Below the pieces are notes generated by a model. It was not told the origin of the DNA, ran no database searches, and saw only the letters and a list, made by a program, of their open reading frames with translations. A stretch of 48,256 nucleotides of DNA from Bacteroidota bacterium (GTDB taxonomy: Bacteria > Bacteroidota > Bacteroidia > Chitinophagales > Chitinophagaceae), in contig CANGIZ010000008.1 in assembly GCA_947454025.1 (NCBI GenBank), positions 1 to 48,256 on the forward strand, written 5' to 3'. Position numbers and translations under genes: made by a program. Positions 10,424 through 19,198 of the stretch are shown here, one piece after another; within the stretch, counting starts at the first letter, position 1, and each line of letters starts with the position of its first letter.

Positions 10424-10460
10424 TTTTATACGAGTCCTTATCGAGGATTAGTTTAACAAA

Positions 10461-10496
10461 CATCAGACGCTCTCGCGTCTTCTTCTGATGATTTTT
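10461..10496 (+). terminator. hairpin downstream of the 68-aa gene
   Basis: CATCA pairs with TGATG, enclosing GACGC paired with GCGTC around the loop TCTC, with a TTCTTC bulge on one side; ATTTTT follows. It probably acts together with the second hairpin just downstream. Confidence 0.55.
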
Positions 10497-10531
10497 CAAC
10501 CCCACCCCATAAACGGGCGGGGTTGTTTATT
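10497..10531 (+). terminator. second, GC-rich terminator downstream of the 68-aa gene
   Basis: CAACCCC pairs with GGGGTTG, with inner CCC/GGG pairs and a short loop, followed by TTTATTT. The stem is strikingly GC-rich for this AT-rich region. It faces the end of mfd but has no T tract on the reverse side. Confidence 0.7.
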
Positions 10532-10557
10532 TAATCTGGGTACTAAAGTACCGTAAT

Positions 10558-13500
10558 TTATCCTTCGATAACCCCTGTATGCATTTTGGTTAATGTCCTT
10601 AAACAATCTTCCATACCCTTAATGTCTTTGATAATTAAGATAAAGGTTTTGCCTACTTGTTTAAAGTTGGCGTTGTTCATAGAGGTTTGTGTAAACCCAA
10701 GTAAGTTTTTGAAAGTATCACTTTCAAAATAAGGTGAATCAGGACGATTGATAAAGAAGCAACGCATGGTTTCTTCTTTCAAAGTCATTTTTTCAAAACC
10801 TAATGCAATTGCCAATCTCCTACATTGAATCGTAATAAACAAATCATTCACTGGCTCAGGTAAAGGACCAAATCTATCTACTAATTCTAATTTCATTTGT
10901 TCCAGCTCCTCATCATTTTCTGATTGATCTAATCTTGTATATAAGGAGAGTCTTTCCCCAATATTTTCTACATAACTATCTGGAATCATAATTTCCAAAT
11001 CGGTATCAATCGTACAGTCAGTTACAAAGTCGTCTTGTTTACTAATTTCTTCTTTAAACAATTCTTGGAAATCAGAACGTTTCAATTCACGCACAGCTTC
11101 GGCTAAAATTTTCTGATACATTTCAAATCCAATCTCAGCCATAAATCCACTTTGCTCTCCACCCAATAAATTACCTGCACCTCTAATATCCAAGTCACGC
11201 ATGGCAATTTGAAAACCACTGCCCAATTCACTAAACTGTTCAAGTGTTTGCAATCGCTTTCTTGAATCATCAGGCAAAGTACTCATTGGTGGCGCCAATA
11301 AATAACAGAATGCTTTTTTATTGCTGCGCCCTACTCTACCTCTTAACTGATGCAAATCACTCAATCCAAAATGATGCGCATTGTTTACGATAATGGTATT
11401 CACGTTTGGAATGTCTACCCCACTTTCCACAATATTCGTACACACCAACACATCATATCTACGTTCAATAAAATCTAATATTTTTTCTTCCAACTGATGC
11501 CCTTCTAATTGTCCATGGGCAAACCCAATACTCAAATCGGGACATAACTTCTGAATCATAGCACACATTTCAGACAAGCCTTGTACTCGATTATGTATAA
11601 AAAAAACCTGACCTCCTCTTTCGGTTTCATAATAAATGCTTTCTCTAATAATATCCTCATGGAAAACCTGCACTTCGGTATGAATAGGTTGTCTATTAGC
11701 AGGTGCAGTATTGATAATACTTAAGTCACGTGCTCCCATTAAGCTAAAGTGCAGTGTTCTTGGAATAGGCGTTGCAGTAAGGGTTAAACAGTCAACAGTT
11801 GTTCGCAGCGTTTTTAATTTTTCTTTATGTGCTACACCAAACTTTTGTTCCTCGTCAATAATCATCAGTCCTAAATCCTTGAACCCAACTTCTTTTCCCA
11901 AAATACCATGGGTTCCTACTAAAATATCCACCTTCCCCGCTTTTACTTTTTCAATAGTTTCTTTTTTCTCGGCCGAGGATTTAAACCTGTTGATATAATC
12001 TACTGTAACTGGAAAATCTTTTAATCTTTCTTTAAAGGTTTTATAATGTTGAAAAGCCAAAATAGTAGTAGGTACTAATACTGCCACTTGCTTACCATCA
12101 ATAGCAGCTTTAAATGCAGCACGCACCGCTACTTCGGTCTTACCAAAACCCACATCACCGCAAACCAATCTATCCATTGGAGATGGTTGCTCCATATCTT
12201 TTTTTACATCCGCAATGGCCTTTGCTTGGTCAATGGTGTCCTCATACATAAACGAAGCTTCAAGTTCATGTATCATATAATTGTCAGGCGTAAACGCAAA
12301 GCCTGCCTGCGCCTTGCGATGCGCATATAATTTTATTAAATCAAAAGCAATGGCTTTCACTTTTGCTTTTGTCTTGTCCTTCAATTTCACCCAAGCATCT
12401 GAACCTAACTTATTTACTTTAGGTGGCGCACCTTCTTTTCCTGTATATTTTGAAATTTTGTGCAGTGAATTAATATTTACATATAAAATATCGCTGTCTT
12501 TATAAATGATACGCACTGCTTCCTGTACATGTCCATTTACATCAATTTTTTGCAAGCCGCTGTACACTCCAACTCCATGGTCAATATGCGTTACATAGTC
12601 CCCAGACTGCAAGTCACGTAAGGTTCTTAGCGTAATTGCCTTGCTCTTACTATACGCTTGTTTTACTTTGTACTTATGGTAACGTTGAAAAATTTGATGG
12701 TCGGTATAACATAAGATTTTATGGTCATGATCAATAAATCCTTCGTGAATACTTTTTACGATTGGCGTAAACTGAATTTCTGTTTTTAGATCTGTAAAAA
12801 TTGCATGTAGTCTTTCCAATTGCTTGGCTTGCTCCGCAAATAAATACAAAGCATATCCTTGTTTTTCCAAGTCTTGCAAGTTGGCAATTAAATACTGAAA
12901 CTGTCTATTAAAAATAGGCTGTGACTGTGTATTAAAAACAATTTTTTCGGTACTCAAATGCGCATGAAAACCCCATTCAATGAGTGTATGATTTTGAAGT
13001 GTTTGTTCCGTATCTTCTACCGTTTCAAAATCATCTACATGCGATTCTTTTTTATGCGGATCAGCATCATCTGCTTTATTCATAGCAGCATGATGCGTAA
13101 TAAAAGTTTGTACCGACTCGTATTGATCTACCCCTTTTTGTTTAGTCACATCCCAATCTTTTAGCCAAACAATGGTATCCTTAGCTAAAAATTCTAACAA
13201 AGGAATTTTGTTCGTGTCCTCAAATTGAGTGGTCACATTGGGAATAATATTCACCTGCAATAATTTGCGCTCACTTAATTGTGATGCAGGATCGAAAAGC
13301 CGTATACTGTCTACTTCTTCACCGAATAATTCAATTCGATATGGTTTCTCATTTCCAAATGAATAGATATCTAATATGCCCCCTCTTAATGCAAATTGTC
13401 CTGGTTCATACACAAAGTCAGTTCGCTCAAAACCATAGTCAACCATTTGTTGCATGAGTCCATTGACATCCAAATTGTCATTGGTCTTAATTTGAATAAT

Positions 13501-13947
13501 GTTTTGTTGTAAGGTTTTAGCCATTACCACTTTTTCGAAAAGTGCTTCAGGATAGGTAACTATTATTTTCTTGTTCCCGCCCATCGAAATCTTCGTTAAT
13601 GCTTCGGTCCTTAGCATTACATGCGAAGGATTTAATACACTAAAATTGTGTGGCGATTTAAAGGAAGATGGGAAATAAAATAAATCCAATGCTTCGGTTA
13701 CACTTTCAATGGAATTGAAAAAATAAGCTGCTTCTTCGGCGTCATTTAATACCACAACATGATTTAAATGACTGGTTTTAGCATTCGTAAAGATGGCTTG
13801 TAAAACAAAGGCCGCTGAGGATCCATTTAAATTTTGCAGAAAAGCTTGGAATGGCTTTGATTCATTTTGAGACATAGCTATCCTGTCCACCAAATTATTT
13901 AGGAGGGGGGATTGCTTATAACGCTCAAACAAAGATTGTTCATTCAT
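10558..13947 (-). CDS. mfd: transcription-repair coupling factor
   Basis: Large DNA translocase that pushes RNA polymerase off lesions and recruits UvrA. The 1129-aa protein has the UvrB-like N-terminal region, then the CarD-like RNA polymerase interaction domain (YVTHIDHGVGVYSG). The SF2 helicase core follows, with Walker A GDVGFGKTE, the DEEQ box in IIDEEQKFG, TATPIPRTLH and the QLRGRVGRS motif VI. The C-terminal TRCF regulatory domain is present. Length is normal. The start at the ATG at 13947 lies ten bases after a -7 box, giving a leader of only a few bases. A small lipoprotein gene lies 47 bases upstream on the same strand. Confidence 0.96.
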   Translation of the reverse strand: MNEQSLFERYKQSPLLNNLVDRIAMSQNESKPFQAFLQNLNGSSAAFVLQAIFTNAKTSHLNHVVVLNDAEEAAYFFNSIESVTEALDLFYFPSSFKSPHNFSVLNPSHVMLRTEALTKISMGGNKKIIVTYPEALFEKVVMAKTLQQNIIQIKTNDNLDVNGLMQQMVDYGFERTDFVYEPGQFALRGGILDIYSFGNEKPYRIELFGEEVDSIRLFDPASQLSERKLLQVNIIPNVTTQFEDTNKIPLLEFLAKDTIVWLKDWDVTKQKGVDQYESVQTFITHHAAMNKADDADPHKKESHVDDFETVEDTEQTLQNHTLIEWGFHAHLSTEKIVFNTQSQPIFNRQFQYLIANLQDLEKQGYALYLFAEQAKQLERLHAIFTDLKTEIQFTPIVKSIHEGFIDHDHKILCYTDHQIFQRYHKYKVKQAYSKSKAITLRTLRDLQSGDYVTHIDHGVGVYSGLQKIDVNGHVQEAVRIIYKDSDILYVNINSLHKISKYTGKEGAPPKVNKLGSDAWVKLKDKTKAKVKAIAFDLIKLYAHRKAQAGFAFTPDNYMIHELEASFMYEDTIDQAKAIADVKKDMEQPSPMDRLVCGDVGFGKTEVAVRAAFKAAIDGKQVAVLVPTTILAFQHYKTFKERLKDFPVTVDYINRFKSSAEKKETIEKVKAGKVDILVGTHGILGKEVGFKDLGLMIIDEEQKFGVAHKEKLKTLRTTVDCLTLTATPIPRTLHFSLMGARDLSIINTAPANRQPIHTEVQVFHEDIIRESIYYETERGGQVFFIHNRVQGLSEMCAMIQKLCPDLSIGFAHGQLEGHQLEEKILDFIERRYDVLVCTNIVESGVDIPNVNTIIVNNAHHFGLSDLHQLRGRVGRSNKKAFCYLLAPPMSTLPDDSRKRLQTLEQFSELGSGFQIAMRDLDIRGAGNLLGGEQSGFMAEIGFEMYQKILAEAVRELKRSDFQELFKEEISKQDDFVTDCTIDTDLEIMIPDSYVENIGERLSLYTRLDQSENDEELEQMKLELVDRFGPLPEPVNDLFITIQCRRLAIALGFEKMTLKEETMRCFFINRPDSPYFESDTFKNLLGFTQTSMNNANFKQVGKTFILIIKDIKGMEDCLRTLTKMHTGVIEG

Positions 13948-13957
13948 ACCGAAGCCA

Positions 13958-13965
13958 CAAAGATA
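13958..13965 (-). promoter_or_regulatory. -7 box of mfd
   Basis: TATCTTTG on the reverse strand, an exact TAnnTTTG match, ten bases before the mfd ATG. The predicted 5' leader is very short. Confidence 0.5.
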
Positions 13966-13994
13966 CCAAACCTTGGCTTAACTTGTTTAGTTAC

Positions 13995-14459
13995 TTATTC
14001 ATAACTATGGGATGCACTAATATTTATATCCAAATTAGTAACCGCACCGCCTTTTATTTCAATTAGAGAAACCCAATTAGACCCTGAAAAGAAGGGAATA
14101 TAATAGCCATTTTCATATTTTACAAAAACACTGTATTTGCCTGTTTGTAAATGCATATTAAAATTACCCAAATTATCCGTTTGAACTGAATCAATGAATT
14201 GCGTATTGATTTTTGTAATGGTCTGGCCAAGCATTGTATTCATTCCCAATTGCTGAACAGTAGTGGGTGCATAAACATAAACAATTGTCTTAAATCCAAC
14301 ACCCTTACTTACACTTCCTCCTTTTAGCGGCATAGCATTGTATTTTTGCTCCTTTACCTGTCCTTTAAAATTTATTTTGCCGCCAAAAATTTGGCTCATA
14401 ACACAGGAAGAAAAGGAAATTAGAAAAAAGCCTAAGCCGATATACTTTAGAGGTTTCAC
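13995..14459 (-). CDS. small lipoprotein with a carboxypeptidase-regulatory-like beta domain
   Basis: A 154-aa protein of unknown function. It begins with a hydrophobic leader ending in SFSSC (Cys19), a plausible lipoprotein signal. The mature part looks like one transthyretin-like or carboxypeptidase-regulatory-like beta-sandwich: a SVQTDNLGNFNMHLQTGKYS stretch matches the usual D-x-x-G-x-F...G-x-Y-x-V pattern. Such domains are common in Bacteroidota envelope proteins. The start appears to be GTG at 14459. It lies upstream of mfd without an obvious functional link. Confidence 0.6.
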   Translation of the reverse strand: MKPLKYIGLGFFLISFSSCVMSQIFGGKINFKGQVKEQKYNAMPLKGGSVSKGVGFKTIVYVYAPTTVQQLGMNTMLGQTITKINTQFIDSVQTDNLGNFNMHLQTGKYSVFVKYENGYYIPFFSGSNWVSLIEIKGGAVTNLDINISASHSYE

Positions 14460-14487
14460 TTTGGGATTTATTAAGCTTAAAAATACG

Positions 14488-14495
14488 CAAAAATA
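14488..14495 (-). promoter_or_regulatory. -7 box of the small lipoprotein gene
   Basis: TATTTTTG on the reverse strand matches TAnnTTTG, leaving a leader of about 25 bases to the GTG start. The AT-rich context makes a chance match possible. Confidence 0.35.
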
Positions 14496-14559
14496 TACCG
14501 AGATTTCATTGTAATTTTAAAGTAACTAATCATAACGTTCACATTACCAATTCAACTCC

Positions 14560-17500
14560 ATGCACAGAATTCTATATTCATTTTTTGCTATGTTTATTTT
14601 AGGAGGTTCTTTACAGGCACAAATTGAAACTCGGAAAACTATTTTAGTGAACGCAGCTAAATCTTTTGAGCAAACTTCAAGAGCAAATTTTAGTGACGCC
14701 GTTATTAAAGCAAAAGAAAAAGGTTGGGCTTTACAATATCAATCAAAAAACAATCGTACAGCTAGCTTAATCGGCATCGACAGTTTTGGTCAACCAATTT
14801 ATTATACTACCTTCTCCGATCCTGTGCAAGCGGTTACTATTAACACCAATCAACTTTGGAATGGTGGAAGTTCTGGTTTTAATTTAAATGGTTCAAGTGA
14901 TAGCTTAACCAATCGATTAGGCATTTGGGATGAGTCTTCTCCAAGGCTTACCCATGTTGAACTTGCAGGAAGAATAACTTTAAAAGACAATGCTTCAAAA
15001 GTAGTGGATCACGCTACCCATGTTGCAGGTATTATGATGAGCAAAGGAATCAATGCACTATCGAAAGGAATGGCTTATGGTTTAAAAGGAGCACAAGCAT
15101 ATGATTGGAATAATGATGCTTCCGAAATGTCAGCTGCAGCCTCTAATGGGCTACTTATTTCCAACCATTCCTATGGCACCGTTTGTGGTTGGGATTATAA
15201 TAGTGACTCTTCAAGATGGGAGTACAATGGAAAGTGGAATGAAAAAGAGGATTATAAATTTGGATTGTATGATGGAAGTGCGCAAGTGTATGACTCCATC
15301 GCTTATAATGCACCTTATTATTTGATCGTAAAATCGGCAGGAAATAATCGATCAAGTACGGGACCTGCTGTTGGTCAACCCTATTGGAGGAGAGATCAAA
15401 ACGGCAAATGGTATAATGCTGGTAATCGACCTGATAGCTTAAGTAGTAATAACAGTTTTGAGACCTTACCTACAGATGTGAATGCAAAAAATATTTTAAC
15501 GGTTGGCGCCATTACTGCAATTAGTGCTGGCTACTTAAAATCATCCGATGCAGTAATGACTAGTTTTAGTTCATGGGGTCCAACCGACGATGGAAGAATC
15601 AAACCAGATATTGTAACAGATGGTCAAACAGTCTATTCTACTATTAGTACCAATGATTCTAGTTACGGCTATTTAAGTGGTACATCAATGGCCTCACCGA
15701 GTGCTGCAGGATCCCTTTTGCTTCTTCAAGAACTCAGTCAAAAAATAAGTCCCAACAAGTTTATCAAAGCTGCTACCATTAAGGGATTGGCAATTCATAC
15801 TGCGAACGAAGCAGGTGTTGCACCCGGCCCTGACTATAAATTTGGATGGGGCGTTTTAAATGATGCCGAAGCCGCCAATGTATTAAGCAATGCACTTAGT
15901 TCAAAGAATAGCTCCACGAGTGTTGACTTGGTATATGAAAACACTTTACAGAATGGGCAAACTAATAATTATACGTTGATTGCCTCAGGTGCTAAACCTT
16001 TAAAAGCAACCATTGTTTGGACAGATATAAAAGGTAGCCCATCAAGTACTTTAAACGACTCAACACACAAACTCGTAAACGACCTTGACTTGATTATAAA
16101 AAAAGGGAACACCACTTTTTACCCATGGACCTTAAATAGAACCGTACCTGACAATCCAGCAGTGCGCGGAATAAATAGCGTTGATAATGTGGAGAAAGTT
16201 GAAATTGATTCGACACTCATTGGTAATACTTATACAGTTTCCATAAATCACAAAGGCACGCTCGAAAGAGGACAACAAGCCTATTCCCTTATCATTAGCG
16301 GTGCAGGAGGTACGGCCTACTGTAACTCAACGGCTTCAAGTAATGCTGGGACAAGAATTGACAGTATCAGTCTTAATAATATTCAATATACCAATACTTC
16401 AAGTAACCAATATATTGACAACACAAACTTATTTGTAAATGGAGAACCTAGCGGAGTACTTCCAATTTTTCTAAAATTAGGATCAACCGATGCTTCTGAT
16501 AACACTAGATATGTAAAAGTATTTATCGATTATAATAACAACGGAGTTTTTGACAATAATGAAACCGTACTTACCAGTGCAGCATTAAACAATGGCAATT
16601 ATAGTGCATCTATAAATTTACCGTCCAACTTAGCCATTGGAAAATTAATAAAAATGCGCATTGTAGCAATGGAAACCAGTGCCGATGCAAATGTACTTGC
16701 TTGTGGAACGTATGCAATTGGTGAAACACAGGACTATACTTTAAAAATAAACAATCCGTCTAACGATATTCAATTAAGCGACATCATCAATCCTAGTGCA
16801 GGTATTTGTAAAAGACCTGTTCAATACATCACTATTAAACTAGTCAACAATGGCTCCACAGCCCAATCCAATATTCCATTAAATTTGATTGTAAAAAAAG
16901 GAAGTACCACAATTTTAAATACCAATGAAATTTTCACAGGTCGACTCAACGGCTTGGAAAACATGACTTATACTTTCCAAAAGCCAATCGCAATTGAAGC
17001 AAATACCACATATACAATTACAGCCACTGCAAATATTGCAAACGATCAGCAAACAAATAATAATAGTATCACTAGTACCATTGTAAGTGCAGCTGAAATT
17101 GCTGCTCCAACCGCAACTGCCTCCCTGTGTAATGGAAGTTTAAAATTATCAATTAGCAACCCCAATACCGGCAGTAATTATTATTGGTATGATTCAAGTG
17201 CATTGTATAATCCCATCGCCACTGGAAGTTTAGCTTATGGTACGGGCAGTCCTACGAATGTATATGTAACTCAAGGTTATAGAGGATTCATGCCTCCTTT
17301 AACCAATACAAGCCTTGCAGGAAGTGGAGGCTACAATACATTTAGTGGCAACTATATGAAGTTGAATGTGTCTGCTCCTATGAACATCGAAACCACTAAA
17401 TTATATTCCAGTTATCCAGGCAAAGTAGATTTTATATTAGGGACATTAGGAACAGTCAATACCGACGGCACTTTCAGCTACTATCCTATTCAAACCAGTT

Positions 17501-18342
17501 CTTTAAACATCCCTGCAAGTAGTCCAAGTCCAACTCCTGGCGCATCAAATTTTATTGCAAGTGATACAGGACGAGTATATGCTTTAAATTTAAAAGTACC
17601 TCAAGCAGGAGACTATATTATTATTGTTAAATGTGATAGTGCAAGCATTTATCGAAACAATGGCGCAACAGATCCAACTTATCCTATTGGCCCCGTTAAA
17701 GCATTTAGTTTTACTGGCAATAGCGCACTACCCACCACTGCTAGTCCAAATATTAATTTTCAAAATTTCTTTTACTTTTTCTACAACACACAGGTAAGTT
17801 CAGCAGACTGTATGAGCCCGGCTGCATTAGTGAATGTGGCTGCTGGTAGCAAGCCTATCATCACTCAAAGTGCGGACAGCTTAATCAGCTCTGCATCCAC
17901 AACTTATCAATGGTACATGAATGATTCCGCTATTACAGGTGCCACCAATCAATCTTACAAACCACTGCGGAATGCCATGTACAAAGTGGCAACGTTTGCG
18001 GGAGATTGTCAAAATATATCAGATAATAAACTAATTTTGGTAACAGATGTTGCTGAGTCAAGTGCAAAAGAGATTAGCCTAAAAATTAGTTCCGATGACT
18101 ATGTCGAAAACATGATTAGAGGCAATTCTTTTTACATTCAATTTAGCAATATTCAAACCCAACACATTTCATTAGAAATAATGAACTCGATGGGTGGCAA
18201 AGTTTTCCAAAAAGAAAACTTAATAAACCAACGGACTCCACAACATATTACGATTGAAAGCTTGCCTACGGGTATTTATTTTGTAAAAATTTACGCTAAC
18301 AATAAAGTATATGTGCAAAGAGTTTTTATTACTAATAACTAA
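14560..18342 (+). CDS. secreted S8 (subtilisin-like) serine protease with GEVED and T9SS sorting domains
   Basis: A 1260-aa exported protease. A signal peptide covers about residues 1-20. The catalytic domain resembles KP-43 subtilases: Asp124 in GIWDES, His151 in DHATHVAG and Ser376 in LSGTSMASP form the triad, and a beta-barrel domain (TIVWTDIKG, LVNDLDL, NVEKVEI) follows. Next come a GEVED domain (about 590-725, with FIDYNNNG and GETQDYTL), a CARDB/Ig-like domain (about 730-845), a low-similarity beta-rich region, and a C-terminal T9SS type A sorting domain (about 1180-1260, LPTGIYFVKIY). It should be exported by Sec, moved across the outer membrane by the type IX system and anchored or released. 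No classical inhibitor propeptide is obvious. It is followed after 11 bases by a flavin reductase gene. Confidence 0.92.
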   Translation: MHRILYSFFAMFILGGSLQAQIETRKTILVNAAKSFEQTSRANFSDAVIKAKEKGWALQYQSKNNRTASLIGIDSFGQPIYYTTFSDPVQAVTINTNQLWNGGSSGFNLNGSSDSLTNRLGIWDESSPRLTHVELAGRITLKDNASKVVDHATHVAGIMMSKGINALSKGMAYGLKGAQAYDWNNDASEMSAAASNGLLISNHSYGTVCGWDYNSDSSRWEYNGKWNEKEDYKFGLYDGSAQVYDSIAYNAPYYLIVKSAGNNRSSTGPAVGQPYWRRDQNGKWYNAGNRPDSLSSNNSFETLPTDVNAKNILTVGAITAISAGYLKSSDAVMTSFSSWGPTDDGRIKPDIVTDGQTVYSTISTNDSSYGYLSGTSMASPSAAGSLLLLQELSQKISPNKFIKAATIKGLAIHTANEAGVAPGPDYKFGWGVLNDAEAANVLSNALSSKNSSTSVDLVYENTLQNGQTNNYTLIASGAKPLKATIVWTDIKGSPSSTLNDSTHKLVNDLDLIIKKGNTTFYPWTLNRTVPDNPAVRGINSVDNVEKVEIDSTLIGNTYTVSINHKGTLERGQQAYSLIISGAGGTAYCNSTASSNAGTRIDSISLNNIQYTNTSSNQYIDNTNLFVNGEPSGVLPIFLKLGSTDASDNTRYVKVFIDYNNNGVFDNNETVLTSAALNNGNYSASINLPSNLAIGKLIKMRIVAMETSADANVLACGTYAIGETQDYTLKINNPSNDIQLSDIINPSAGICKRPVQYITIKLVNNGSTAQSNIPLNLIVKKGSTTILNTNEIFTGRLNGLENMTYTFQKPIAIEANTTYTITATANIANDQQTNNNSITSTIVSAAEIAAPTATASLCNGSLKLSISNPNTGSNYYWYDSSALYNPIATGSLAYGTGSPTNVYVTQGYRGFMPPLTNTSLAGSGGYNTFSGNYMKLNVSAPMNIETTKLYSSYPGKVDFILGTLGTVNTDGTFSYYPIQTSSLNIPASSPSPTPGASNFIASDTGRVYALNLKVPQAGDYIIIVKCDSASIYRNNGATDPTYPIGPVKAFSFTGNSALPTTASPNINFQNFFYFFYNTQVSSADCMSPAALVNVAAGSKPIITQSADSLISSASTTYQWYMNDSAITGATNQSYKPLRNAMYKVATFAGDCQNISDNKLILVTDVAESSAKEISLKISSDDYVENMIRGNSFYIQFSNIQTQHISLEIMNSMGGKVFQKENLINQRTPQHITIESLPTGIYFVKIYANNKVYVQRVFITNN

Positions 18343-18353
18343 AAAGGCATTTT

Positions 18354-19082
18354 ATGGCACTAGAATGGGTAGAAGGAGTTATCACTAAAATTGAAAACGA
18401 AACTCCGAACACTAAAAGATTTTATTTTGAAATTCCTAGTCTTGAAAAATTCGAATATATCCCGGGGCAATTTGTGACATTAGATTTACCCATTCATGAA
18501 CAAAAAAATAAACGCTGGAGAAGCTACTCTATTTCTTCGGCACCCAATGGTAGCAATAGTTTCGAATTAGTGATAGTACATTTAGAAGGTGGATTAGGTA
18601 CTACTTATTTGTTTAATGAAGCATCAGTAGGCACAAAGGTTACCTTAAGAGGACCTCAAGGTGTATTTACCCTACCCAAGAATTTCGACAATGATGTGTA
18701 CTTTATTTGTACAGGAACAGGTATTGCACCTTTCAGATCTATGATAAATCATATTCATACTCATAAAATTGCGCACAATAAAATTCATTTGATTTTTGGA
18801 TGTCGCAAATTTGAAGATGGATTATATATTAATGAACTAAAAGAATTAGAAAGCAAAGAACCTGGTTTTCACTTCCACCCTTGTTATTCAAGAGAAACGG
18901 AAGTGCCTGCAGGTTCTCATAAAGGATATGTACACCCAGTATATCAAGAATTATTAAAAAACAATAAGGAAACTGCACATGTTTGGTTATGTGGTTGGAA
19001 AGCAATGATCGACGATGCACGTAAAAACATGACCGAGCTTGGTTTAGACAAGAAACAAGTTCACTTTGAATCTTTCGGGTAA
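18354..19082 (+). CDS. ferredoxin--NADP(+) reductase family flavoprotein
   Basis: A 242-aa single-polypeptide FAD/NAD(P)H oxidoreductase. The N-terminal barrel binds FAD through WRSYSISSAPN. The C-terminal nucleotide domain has the GTGTGIAPFRSM pyridine-nucleotide motif and a CGWKAM motif near the end. There is no iron-sulfur domain, so it resembles ferredoxin/flavodoxin NADP reductase rather than a phthalate dioxygenase reductase. It probably transfers electrons between NADPH and ferredoxin or flavodoxin in the cytoplasm. The partner is not shown by context. It lies 11 bases after the protease gene, which is probably incidental. Confidence 0.85.
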   Translation: MALEWVEGVITKIENETPNTKRFYFEIPSLEKFEYIPGQFVTLDLPIHEQKNKRWRSYSISSAPNGSNSFELVIVHLEGGLGTTYLFNEASVGTKVTLRGPQGVFTLPKNFDNDVYFICTGTGIAPFRSMINHIHTHKIAHNKIHLIFGCRKFEDGLYINELKELESKEPGFHFHPCYSRETEVPAGSHKGYVHPVYQELLKNNKETAHVWLCGWKAMIDDARKNMTELGLDKKQVHFESFG

Positions 19083-19146
19083 GAAAACGCGCAGCGTTTG
19101 ATAATAGAGATAACTTATGTATTTGATGAAAAAAATACATTCTTAC

Positions 19147-19184
19147 AAAAAAAGCCTCGATATTTCTATCGAGGCTTTTTTTAT
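19147..19184. terminator. bidirectional rho-independent terminator
   Basis: AAGCCTCGATA pairs perfectly with TATCGAGGCTT around a short loop, with A-rich and T-rich flanks. It ends the flavin reductase gene (+) and glyS (-). Confidence 0.9.
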
Positions 19185-19198
19185 GCTATTAGTAAATA

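Noticed and set aside
12088-12505. Forward frames of 74-80 codons inside mfd
   Set aside because: They overlap each other and the conserved helicase core of mfd on the opposite strand.
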